DNA from: Lumbricus terrestris
Taxonomy: Eukaryota > Annelida > Clitellata > Crassiclitellata > Lumbricidae
Length of the DNA: 64,000 nt
NCBI GenBank assembly: GCA_949752735.1
Contig: OX457036.1
Coordinates: 89,556,687-89,620,686 of the forward strand
Direction: 5' to 3'
Within the stretch, counting starts at the first letter, position 1. The number at the start of each line of letters is the position of its first letter. The notes below the pieces were generated by a model. The model was not told the DNA's origin. It made no database searches and saw only the letters and a program-made list of their open reading frames with translations. Made by a program: the position numbers and the translations under genes. This document shows, piece by piece, positions 1-9,404 of this stretch.

Positions 1-641
1 GATGAGAACTCTCTCCCACTCCTTTCTCCATTCTCACTATTTACCCTTTCGTCTCTCTCGCTGGTGAATTCCACGATTTTTTCACTCACGGATAACTAAA
101 TCAATTTTTAAAAACAGCTCTTTCACAAATTATTTTCCAGATTCTTCCTATTTTCTATTCTTGCTGACCCTTCCATAAAGTCTAAGCCAACATTTTTATT
201 TGGAGGTGGTGGTAAATGTACGGTGGTCCTTTCAATGCTATTTTGATAATAACAATGATTCCAGAAGGTTTTGTGAGGCTGTTGGCATGCCATGCACTGC
301 CTCGGAGCCATAACGATTTCTGGGAGAGAATTAATTGCTTCACGTTTCCTCCCAAATTTAAAGTGGTAGGAATTCCTTTCTTTCCCTCCTTACGTTTTAA
401 GCCATGACTGTGGACAATGAACACGATGTGGAGTGTAGACAGTGAATGCCTCTAGGCTATCAGCATTGGCGCCATTGTGATGTCAATCATGAATAACCTT
501 TATTATGTTAGACAGCCAAATGCTTTCATGCTTCTGAAAAATATTTCCTTGTCGGACCAAAAAGTGGTGGTGACTGTCACCACCACTTTTAAAAGTGGTG
601 GTGACTGGACACCACCGTCACAATAGAACGTTACGCCTATG
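1..641 (-). mobile_element. Partial DNA transposon, family of the 15418-16865 element
   Basis: Most of this stretch is the reverse complement of 15418-16040, including the internal palindrome of agtggtggtgac arms (about 559-615) and the terminus ggcgtaacgttc, which ends here as ...cgcctatg at 641. The other terminus lies left of the window. There is no intact ORF. Hence it is a non-autonomous copy, probably of the hAT type judging by the 8-bp duplication of its sister copy. Confidence 0.8.
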
Positions 642-1240
642 GTCATGCTCCGAAGTATTTCCATGATCTCATGCTTCGCCCCCTTTCTGCCAATTCGCTG
701 TGTCCTCATAGATCCTCTGATCGGCTTGAACCATGTGTTCTCGCGTCAGGATTGCCATGGCTCAATCCAGATTTTTTTCCATGCACGGGTCCCTCTCTTA
801 TCTCTATGGAATGGACTTCCACCATCAGTTCGCTCCGCCTTTTTCTCTGCCCTCATCTTTCTCTCGCCTCAAATTCAGGACCAGGGGCGGTGCCAGGATT
901 TCAGTTTGGATGTGGGGGGGGGCTGAATCCTCGTGGAGGAAATTTTCCATTTTCCATCCGCCAAACTTTCTGACGACCTTTTTTTTAGTCATTTGGTGAG
1001 ATTTGGTCGAAAATCTCATGGGTGTATTATGTAGAAAAAACCGGATGGCCATTTTTAGTGGGGGCTTAACCCCCGGATGGCCTTTTTAGGGGCTTAGCCC
1101 CTAGCCCCCTGGCGCCGTCACTGTTCAGGGCCATCATCTGTTTCTCTCGCGGTCGATCACACTGGGAGCGCTTCTGAAATGCTTTTGCCGAGAGAATCGC
1201 TTTATAAATGGTCACAAACAATACAATACAATACAATGCT
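642..1240 (+). mobile_element. L2-like LINE 3' end, interrupted by a MITE
   Basis: The left part (about 642-881) encodes a frameshifted LINE reverse-transcriptase C-terminus: an HRSSDRLEP block, then in another frame LLSLWNGLPPSVRSA, matching the L2 signature (RSSD-L-VVP ... LWN-LP). The LINE resumes after the MITE at 1132 and ends in an L2-type tail (gggagcgcttctg ... atcgctttataaatgg), followed by an (AATAC)n tail at 1219-1238. Decayed; LINE identity moderately secure. Confidence 0.62.
882..1123. mobile_element. hAT-type MITE with 8-bp target duplication
   Basis: The 242-bp element has imperfect inverted ends CAGGGGCGGTGCCAGG and CAGTGACGGCGCCAGG. It is flanked by ttcaggac (874-881) and ttcagggc (1124-1131), an 8-bp target duplication with one mismatch. 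The interior is non-coding and includes a ctttttttagtcatt motif shared with other MITEs here. It is inserted in the LINE fragment. Confidence 0.82.
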
Positions 1241-1854
1241 AATTATAAGCGTACGTTCGTGATTTAAGATGGCATTAGAATCGAAGATAATGACTTTCGC
1301 TCGGCCAAATATAACTCGATAATGCGGTCTACGCTGATGTTCTGAGGACAGGCCCCGAGGTCGACGCCAGGTAGCGAAGACGAATAGTCGCCGACGTCGG
1401 CTGCAGACCGACCAGCGCGTCACCTCATGAGTCTCAGAATACATTATCTGCAAGACAACCTGCACCGACTTCGTGTTCGCTAATGAAGTCGACGCTGGCG
1501 TGGTTATAAATAGCGCCGTGACAGGAGTTTTTAAGTGCCAGTGCGTTATAAATATTTGATGGGGGGTCACTGCCCTGCTGCGACGAGACTGTCGTCTGTC
1601 TGCACCAGCACGACATGGAACGTGGAATGACAGAACCATTCTGGTCCAGTCTGGAGTCAGCCGAGACAGCGCTCCGTTGACTGTGGAGACAGCCGGTGCT
1701 ACGCAGCGACGTGCACTAGCGTGATCTTACCGTATACGTTAGCATGCACCGGAGAATCTTTATAATTATGAAAAAACTCAGCGAAACACGAGTCATATTT
1801 TACGTGATTTCATTCAACTTTATGGCCTACGATAGTGATTTGCGAAGAGGTGGT
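1241..1854. other. Unassigned GC-richer stretch
   Basis: Holds a 145-codon minus-strand open frame (1202-1639) that overlaps the LINE tail at its 3' end and shows no family, domain or Kv4 similarity. No splice-supported exon or repeat was recognised. Confidence 0.4.
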
Positions 1855-1936
1855 AGTTGATGCGTTGGTAGTGATGATGGCCGTGGTCGTTGTTGTGGTG
1901 GTGGTAGTGGTGGTGGTGGCGGCGGTGGTGGTGGCG

Positions 1937-2015
<79 letters not shown>

Positions 2016-2165
2016 CAGCAGCAGCAGTAGCAGCAGCAGCAGCAGTAGCAGTAGCAGTAGCAGTAGTAGTACATGTAGTATGGTAGAAAATAGAAATAGA
2101 AGTAGGAATAGTAGTAGTAGCAGCAGTAGAAGTAGTAGTAGCCGTAGTAGTAGCAGTAACAGTAG
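1855..2165. repeat. (GTR)n trinucleotide array
   Basis: Runs of gtggtg and then tagtagtag with cagcag interruptions. Poly-Val and poly-Thr/Tyr open frames here are artefacts of the repeat. Confidence 0.95.
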
Positions 2166-2430
2166 CGTTTGTAGAAGTTAAATAAGCGGGAGAGGGTTGC
2201 AGAAGAAGGAGGAGGAAAGAGAGGAAGAAGAAAGAGCAACATAGTGCTACCGTACAACAACTGATGACGCGCATAGTACGTAGGCCAACGTTATCGAAAA
2301 CATAGCGCACGTTAAATTGAAGTTGCGCTGTTGCAGAATAAGCAAAAATATATTTGTGGGGAAAACCGTTGTAATCCATGCACATTGGACAAATGGACAA
2401 TGATCGTATTTTGAACAGAGTAAATTATGT

Positions 2431-3107
2431 GATTCTAGGACGTTTCATCCCAGGACGATTCATCCCCGGACGTTTCATCCCGGTCGATTCATCCAGTGGA
2501 CGATTCATCCAGTGGACGTTTCATCCCCGGACAGTTCATCCCCGGACGGTTCATCCTCGGACGATTCATAGACCATATCAAATTTTGTTCATTATTCGGC
2601 AGGGTAATACTACGTCCCGGTGAAGAGTAACATGTTCTATTGTTCTATCATCACCTATTAAAGTGTCGACGACTTAGACACCACAGTACGAATGCCAATG
2701 AACTTTAGGGCCTACGCTCAGACAACAACGATTAACAAAACGACATGGCATACGCCTTTAAGTTCGAACAGTAGGCTACTTGTTAGAAAGCTTTGAATTT
2801 TATTTCTAAATTAATTAACCGATGGCGACTTTAATTGGTCGGCAGAGTGAGATGCAGATGCGGAAGGGCGAATGTCCAGATATATCTTAGGGCAATTGCC
2901 CATTATTTTGTCGCGCACTTAACATTGCGTCCACTGGATGAATCGTCCGGGGATGAAACGTCCGGGGATGAAACGTCCGGGGATGAAACGTCCACTGGAT
3001 GAATCGTCCACTGGATGAATCGTCCTGGGATGAAACGTCCTGGGATGAACCGTCCATTGGATGAATCGTCCGGGATGAACCGTCCGGGGATGAATCGTCC
3101 GGATACC
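2431..3107. mobile_element. Foldback-like element with minisatellite arms
   Basis: The left arm (about 2435-2570) is a tandem array of a roughly 15-bp unit, cggacgattcatccc with variants. The right arm (about 2930-3103) is the same unit inverted. They flank a core of about 355 bp without ORF. A perfect 9-bp direct repeat aaattatgt lies outside both arms (2422-2430 and 3108-3116). Tandem-repeat terminal inverted repeats plus a 9-bp duplication resemble foldback (FB-type) elements. In frame, the unit reads GRFIP repeated, but no start or context suggests a gene. Confidence 0.7.
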
Positions 3108-3379
3108 AAATTATGTAGATTATCACGAAGCGTCTGTTGAGAGGAATTCTGAGTGCATAGTTGTGCGGGTAATCGCAGTCATTGCCATTCCATTGACACC
3201 GAGTCCAATTATACTATGAACAAATCCAGTGGACAGATACGATGAATACGAGTGAATAAATTAATGCTAATGTACGCCAACGTACATGTACCGTACAAAT
3301 AATGTTCTTGTACCAACCGTGCGCTATCGAAGAAAATGACGCAATATAATAGCCTACGTTACGGTCGTACGGTCGTAAT

Positions 3380-3550
3380 TTGAAGAAAAGGAGGTGGTGG
3401 ATGAGGAAGAGGAACTGAGGAAGAGAAAGACGAAGAGGAAGAGATAGGGGGAGGAGGGAAGAGAAAAATGGGTAAGAGTAATGCAGGAAGACGGAAGGGG
3501 AAAAGGAGGAAGAGGTACAGGAAGAAGAAGAAAAGAAAGTAAGAAAAGGA
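3380..3550. repeat. Purine-rich (GA/GGA) tract
   Basis: Almost uninterrupted A/G on the plus strand with gaagag and gaggag motifs. The surrounding 3117-3379 and 3551-3940 show nothing else recognisable. Confidence 0.8.
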
Positions 3551-3949
3551 AACCAAACATCTTAAAATAACTCAAACATTAGTAATTATTACAATACTGT
3601 GTATGTGGCAGTTATATATGTATAATTTTATATACATGTCATATTCTGAGTTGTCTAATACCACCTATGAAGAATGTAACCAATTCACTCTTTCCTCGTT
3701 CACACAACCGTGAGATTTCGTGTGCTGACTCGTTAACCAGGTGTGAGTTTCATCACACGAATGCCATGCGTTTGACTGACTTTATTGCTGCATTTCCCAT
3801 CTTAATGTATCCTTAAATACTCTCTCACAGCAGCTGTTATATTGTTAATTGCATAATTATGATTATTTTATGCACAGTCTCAGATTGTTCTTATCCAATG
3901 TTCCCGCAGTGCCTTTGCAGGCAATTCAACGAAGTACATACTTACTTGC

Positions 3950-4317
3950 TCATGTATGGATGTATGCATGTATGTGTGTGTATGATGGATGGATGTATGT
4001 ATGTATGTATGTATGTATGTATGTATGTATGTATGTATGTATGTATGTATGTATGTATGTAGTATGTACGTACGTACGTACGTACGTACGTACGTACGTA
4101 CGTACGTACGTATGTATGTATGTATGTATGTATGTATGTATGCATGCATGCATGCATGCATGTATGTATGTATGTATGTATGTATGTATGTATGTATGTA
4201 TGTATGTATGTATGTATGTATGTATGTATGTATGTATGTATGTATGTATGTATGTATGTTTGTGTGTATGTATGCATGTATGCATGTATGCATGTATGCA
4301 TGTATGCATGTATACAT
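3950..4317. repeat. (ATGT)n array with (ACGT)n and (ATGC)n blocks
   Basis: Tetranucleotide atgt repeats, with a pure acgt block near 4065-4110 and atgc block near 4138-4160. The phased variants look like CpG-containing versions of the same unit. Confidence 0.97.
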
Positions 4318-4520
4318 GTGGGGCGCGGTGGTGTAGTGGTGGCGTTGTTGCCTTGAAGTCGGAAGGTTCGAGGTTCGAATCCACCTCAAGTCGCCGCGTA
4401 GGGACCTTGGGCAAGTCCTTTACTCGCAATTGCTCAGCGCTTCGGCGTGAAACTCCGCTGCAGTGTCCGATCTGCAGTCGGGAGCGCCTCTGAGTAGAGA
4501 GCTTGAAGGGGCGCTATAAC
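4318..4520 (+). mobile_element. tRNA-derived CORE-SINE with L2-type tail
   Basis: Head: an A-box-like ggtgtagtggtggcg (4329 on) and a perfect B box ggttcgaatcc (4372-4382). Middle: ccttgggcaagtcctt (4405 on), matching the conserved core block of MIR-type CORE-SINEs. Tail: cgggagcgcctctgag ... cttgaaggggcgctata, the same tail as the LINE ends at 8838 and 37700. Not a functional tRNA: the acceptor and anticodon arms do not form. It is the best preserved of the SINEs here. Confidence 0.88.
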
Positions 4521-4544
4521 AAGTGCACATACATACAAACATAC

Positions 4545-4755
4545 ATACATATGTATGTATGTATGTATGAATGTATGCATGTATGTATGTATGTATGTAT
4601 GTATGTATGTATGTATGTATGTATGTATGTATGTATGTATGTATGTATGTATGTATGTATGTATGTATGTATGTATGTATGTATGTATGTATGTATGTAT
4701 GTATGTATGTACGTTTGTATACATATATGTATGTATGTGTATGTATGTTTATGTT
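4545..4755. repeat. (TATG)n array
   Basis: Starts directly after the SINE tail through catacatacaaacatac, so it may have grown from the SINE 3' end. Confidence 0.96.
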
Positions 4756-5105
4756 TGCAAAGACACATGTTATATTTCATCTTAAGTACACCTGAAACGA
4801 CGTCATTATTTTCACGTAAAACCAACATGTTTACAAGACGAGCATCTGAAACTGGTTTCGGCTTCCTTCGTTCCTTGATTTATTAGCCTCAATGGAGGAA
4901 CGCTGAACGTTGAACGTTGAACAACGTTGAACGGTCGATGAACGGAAACTTTTTACATAGCCTACGTGAGCACCATAAATAGATCGCTAACCATTTTAGA
5001 CGATCTACATATAGCCACACTCAACGCTATAATAGTAAGTGGTTCTATTATTATAGACGATGTTTCATTACATCTGTGTATACATACCTAGTTCCATAGT
5101 ATGCG
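4756..5105. other. No gene recognised
   Basis: Unique-looking, with a short direct repeat of gaacgttgaac near 4900-4935. Nothing else supported. Confidence 0.5.
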
Positions 5106-5700
5106 TGCTTGTATACATACACACACATAATTATATATACTGGAATACATACATACATGCATAGACACACGAAAACATACATACATATACTATACATACA
5201 TATACATACATACATACATATGTACATAATACATACATACATACATACATACATACATACATACATACATACATACATACATACATACATACATACATAC
5301 ATACATGTACATACATGCATACATGCATGCATACATGTGTGCATACATACATATATGCATACATACATACAAACATACATACATTCATCCATGCACATAT
5401 GCATGCATACATACATGCATACATGCAACTATGTATGTATGTATGTATGTATGTATGTATGTATGTATGTATGTATGTATGTATGTATGTATGTATGTAT
5501 GTATGTATGTATGTATGCATGCATGTATGTATGTATGTATGTATGTATGTATGTATGTATGTATGTATGTATGTATGTACGTACGTACGCACATACGTAC
5601 GTACGTACATACGTACGTACGTACCTATGTACGTACGTATGCACTTGTGCATGTATGTATGTATGCATGATAAGCATATGCGTATGTCATACATACATGC
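5106..5700. repeat. Inverted pair of (CATA)n and (TATG)n arrays
   Basis: About 300 bp of catacatac turns into about 150 bp of tatgtatg at 5430, then acgt blocks to 5640. The switch from one strand's motif to its complement makes a long hairpin-capable near-palindrome. Confidence 0.95.
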
Positions 5701-5784
5701 ATACATACTACATAGCCTACACATCTCTCTGTCTCTCTCAGTTCCTTTCATTCCTTTCGGAACATGGGGCGACTACATTCACAT

Positions 5785-5945
5785 ACACATACACATACAC
5801 ATACATATACACATACACATTCACATACAATCATACATAATTAAACGTACATAATACAAACCATAATAAATAAAATCATGCACTTATAATATGCATTCGT
5901 ACATGGGGCATACATGCATAAGGCAGGTAAGCATACAATACATAC

Positions 5946-5984
<39 letters not shown>

Positions 5985-5999
5985 ACACACACACACACA
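5785..5999. repeat. (CACATA)n and (CA)n microsatellites
   Basis: cacata hexamers at about 5780-5830 and a CA dinucleotide run at about 5949-5999. Confidence 0.95.
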
Positions 6000-6217
6000 T
6001 AGAGATATGATTTTGCATTATATACATATCTTTATTCGAGAAAAACAACAAAGCTCCACATACAGGAACCATTGATATTTGCCTCTGGTAATTCATGTCA
6101 AAGGCGGCATTTGAAGAACGAGCTGCGCATTAAGACGGGAGCCTTCGGGGGATGATGCGGTCGAAATGCAGATGACATTCAAGTCATGTCTCACTAAGTA
6201 CCAGAGGCAGATGACGA

Positions 6218-6582
6218 CAGAAGAGGAGGAGGAGGAGGAGGAGGAGGAGGATGAGGACAAGAAGGAGAAAGACGAGGAGGAGGAGCAGAGGGAATGGGAG
6301 GAGGAGGACGAGGAGGAGGAGGAGGAGGAGGAGGAGGACAAGAAGGAGAAAGACGAGGAGGAGGAGCAGAGGGAATGGGAGGGGGAGAAGGAGGAGGAGG
6401 AGGATGAGGACAAGAAGGAGAAAGACGAGGAGGAGGAGCAGAGGGAATGGGAGGGGGAGAAGGAGGAGGAGGAGGAGTCGAGAAGGAGGAGGACTAGGAT
6501 GAGGAGTAGGGGAGAAGGAGAAGGAGAAGAACGAGGAAGAGAAAGAATAGGAGGACGTGGAGAAGGACGAGGAGGACTATGA
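6218..6582. repeat. Homopurine tract with higher-order repeat
   Basis: About 360 bp almost wholly A/G. A block ending gggaatgggag recurs at 6290, 6371 and 6443 (72-81 bp spacing). Both strands are open: Glu-rich on plus, Ser-rich on minus. No other sign of a gene. Confidence 0.93.
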
Positions 6583-6935
6583 AGAAGTATCTCCCCTTCT
6601 TCAACCAATCGCTCACAATCTGTCAAGCGAGAGAAGCGCTTCAACTCAGCGCTGAATGCATGATAGCGCTGCAGCTGCAGTGTGAGTGTGAGTGGGCTGT
6701 GACTGTTCAACGTGTTTCCTCAACCTATGTGCTTGAACCGAATGGTAAAACCGTCGACGTGGAAAAGTGGTAGAACCATCCCCCGAGTCAACGAGGCGGA
6801 TGTGGAGTTCATCTGCCGAGAGAAGCTGAACGAAGAAACCGTTTTAGTAATCAGATTCTAATGCATCGCTTGCTTTCACGGAAATGCGAAAACGTCGGCA
6901 GCAACAATTCTGTAATTTAGTTGAATGTCACAGGA
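6583..6935. other. No gene recognised
   Basis: Mixed composition with no recognised repeat or coding signature. Confidence 0.45.
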
Positions 6936-7230
6936 TCTGTCTGTCTGTCTGTCTGTCTGTATGTGTCCGTCCGTCTGTTTGTTTGTCTGCTTGAGTGTCT
7001 CTTTGTTCGGTGATCCATCTGTCTGTCGTTATCTGAATAACTGCTGAAGTCCGACTGTTTGTCTGTCTGTCTGTCTCTGTTCATGCTTTGCATCCTCTGC
7101 TCGAATGGCTTGTTGCAGTTTGCGCCTTTGTACCTTTGTATGTCTCTCTTCGTATTCTTCTCACAAGCATCAAATTCGCTCTCTGTCTATGTCTCTGTCT
7201 CTGTCTCTGTCTCTGTCTTTGTCTCAATCT
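6936..7230. repeat. (TGTC)n/(TCTC)n pyrimidine-rich repeats
   Basis: ctgtctgtctgt runs near 6940-6960 and 7060-7080, and ctctgtctctg at 7180-7220. Confidence 0.9.
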
Positions 7231-7317
7231 ATTTGCCCCCTCTTCATCCTTCTCTTTGTCTTCCTGCGTCGCTTCTTTTTTTACCCTAACGTATTATATT
7301 TCTTGCGGTCCTCTGCC

Positions 7318-7382
7318 ATTGCTGAGCGCCTCTGAGTAGGTACCTTTAAGGGGCGCTATATAAATTACGATTGATTGATTGA
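7318..7382 (+). mobile_element. L2-type LINE/SINE 3' tail
   Basis: tgagcgcctctgagtagg ... aaggggcgctatataaatt followed by (GATT)n. This is the shared tail of the LINE and SINE families here; the upstream body is not recognisable. Confidence 0.75.
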
Positions 7383-7539
7383 GGCAAGCAAGAATTAGAA
7401 CGTGAGATAGAAACGAATGGTTGAGGGGGAAGGAGGAGATGCGACTACTGCACGCGGTTGAGTGAACGGGGATCTTAACCTCCGCACAGATTCAGAAGAC
7501 GGCGTCATCAGTTCGGTGATCATTTGATCACTTTCAGTG

Positions 7540-7815
7540 ACGATCAGTTCGGATGAACAGTTTACAACGAACCACCGCTATGAACGAACCGTTCGTTGTT
7601 TAGGTCTAGAGAGTACACGTTCATAGACGCACAGTTCGTTTATCAGATCATCGGATCACTTTGATAAACGAACAGTTCGTTTATCATATGTGAGGACTAA
7701 TTTCTTATCTGAACAGTTCGTTTAGCAGATCGAAGGACTAATTTCATAAAAGAACAGTTTGTTAATCAGATCATCGGTTCACTTTGATAAACGAACAGTT
7801 CGTTTAGCAGGTCCT
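7540..7815. repeat. Tandem repeat of about 60 bp with internal hairpin
   Basis: Several diverged copies of a unit carrying gaacagttcgtttatcag and ctttgataaacgaac. The aaacgaac/gttcgttt halves make each unit self-complementary. Confidence 0.75.
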
Positions 7816-7859
7816 GTGACAACTTCCATGAATTTTTCATTGAATGCAGGAGTTACTCA

Positions 7860-8225
7860 AATATTTTCCACAATCTATTCATCCGTGTAGCATTCCATCT
7901 GTCTGTTCGTCCTTCCTTCCATTCATCCCTCCGTCGTTTGTGCAGTCTGCCATATTTCCAGCCTTCCCTCCGTCGTTCCATCCGCACACCCGTCCATCCG
8001 TCCACTTTACTCCTACCAGAACTTGTCCATGCACTCGTCCGTCTTTCCATCTATCCATCCAACCACTCCTCAACGGTTCAGTCCACCTTCAGTCTATCAT
8101 TCCATCTATCCATGCATATATCATCTATCCGTCTACTCATCCATCTATCCCTCTATCCATCCATTCATCCATCCACCCATTCATCAATCCATTCACCCGT
8201 CAATCCACCCGTTCGTCCATCCGCC
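7860..8225. repeat. Degenerate (ATCC)n/(CATT) array
   Basis: Imperfect catccatc and cattcatc units. His/Pro/Ser-rich frames are artefacts. Confidence 0.85.
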
Positions 8226-8639
8226 ATGCAGAGGACGGAGGTCGTAGGTGGAGTGTGTCAATCGACCAACGTCTCTTTCGCTCGAACTCCATTCATCAGT
8301 TGATCAGTCGATTGTGAAGATCAGTTGCAACCAAACAACTTTCACTTCTTGCATCCTAATAAACCATATTTATTTACGCACGAGAATTTATCGCCTTGAC
8401 CACAGCAGACCATTGTTCGCATACGACCGGAGCCCTAGATAGGCCTAATGTGTAAGCTTATAGTGTACTGTATGGCCAACTAAGATCATGGTCTGTTCAT
8501 GCCCGAATAATAGATCATAACCCATCTATATCCGACTTAGGTTATACTACTGGTTATAGTCTGTACATAATACTACATATTGGACATAGATAATATAATC
8601 ATAGATTATTTCTGTTGCCCTGTCTCTGACATAACAACC

Positions 8640-8895
8640 CGTCGAGCTTTACGCTCCTCGGCCAATGGGGAGCTGCTGGTCCCTCGAACCCGCTCTGCTA
8701 CCAGACAGAGTTGAACCTTCTCGGTTGTTGGCCCGTCCACATGGAATGGGCTCTCGCTGGAACTACGCTTACTACCTCGGAATAATTTGCCTGCTTTCTA
8801 CCAGTTGCTCAAGACCTTTTTTTAGCCGTGGTTGGGCTTGGAGCGCCTCTTGTAGGCTTCTTGAAGGGGCGCTATATAAGTTTTAGGAATGAATG
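8640..8895 (+). mobile_element. L2-like LINE 3' end (decayed)
   Basis: In one frame with a stop and a later shift it encodes FSVVGPSTWNGLSLELRLLP ... FYQLLKTF, homologous to the LINE end at 37531. It ends in the tail ggagcgcctcttgtag ... aaggggcgctatataag and (GAAT)n. Confidence 0.82.
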
Positions 8896-9080
8896 AATAG
8901 TGGTCTGTTTATAACTGACTTAGATAATCTTCTGTTAATATCCAACCTAGATAATCTTCTATTAATTACTGATTTAGATATAGGTCTGCTAATATCCGAC
9001 TTATATAATCTTCTGTTAATATCTGACTTATATAATGTTCTGTTAATATCCGACTTAGGTAATGGTCTGTCTGTGGTCGA
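8896..9080. repeat. Tandem repeat of about 34 bp
   Basis: Copies of ataatcttctgttaatat plus ccgacttat. Diverged copies also lie before the LINE at 8490-8600, so the LINE seems to have split the array. Confidence 0.75.
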
Positions 9081-9404
9081 CTTTGGCAAAGGTCCCTGTA
9101 TGTTCGATCATAGTTGTCGATCTCTTCAGAAGCAACTTGCCTATTATAGATTTTCTTAGTAAAAATCAATTGTTTTATTGATTTTATTGACCCTTAATCG
9201 ATATATATATAATTAATATATATATAAGTAGCTTTTCAATTGTAGCACATTTTTGTAAATCATTGGACAGACTGTCACAGACAACATCTTTGATGATGAA
9301 TTTTTCGGAAGGTTAATAGAAGACTGTAAACAGCTTCTCAATTGATAATAAATCTGTTTATACCAGAATAAGCAAGCTGTCTATAATTGAATAAATTAGG
9401 CCTA

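Noticed and set aside
1202..1639. 145-codon minus frame
   Set aside because: Runs through the LINE tail at its 3' end and shows no conserved motif.
2378..3126. GRFIP-repeat peptides as a possible RFamide-like neuropeptide precursor
   Set aside because: Cleavage sites (KR/RR) and amidation glycines in the right place are missing, no signal peptide is seen, and the same unit is inverted in the second arm, as expected for a foldback element.
4318..4395. Functional tRNA gene
   Set aside because: The internal promoter boxes are good, but the acceptor and anticodon stems do not pair, and the body continues into a SINE core and L2 tail.
3849..5854. Tyr/Val/Cys/Met- and His/Thr/Tyr/Ile-rich frames on both strands
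   Set aside because: Translation of ATGT/CATA microsatellites.
6093..6710. 205-codon Ser-rich minus frame and 138-codon Glu-rich plus frame
   Set aside because: Both are readings of the homopurine tract; no conserved domain, and both strands are open at once.
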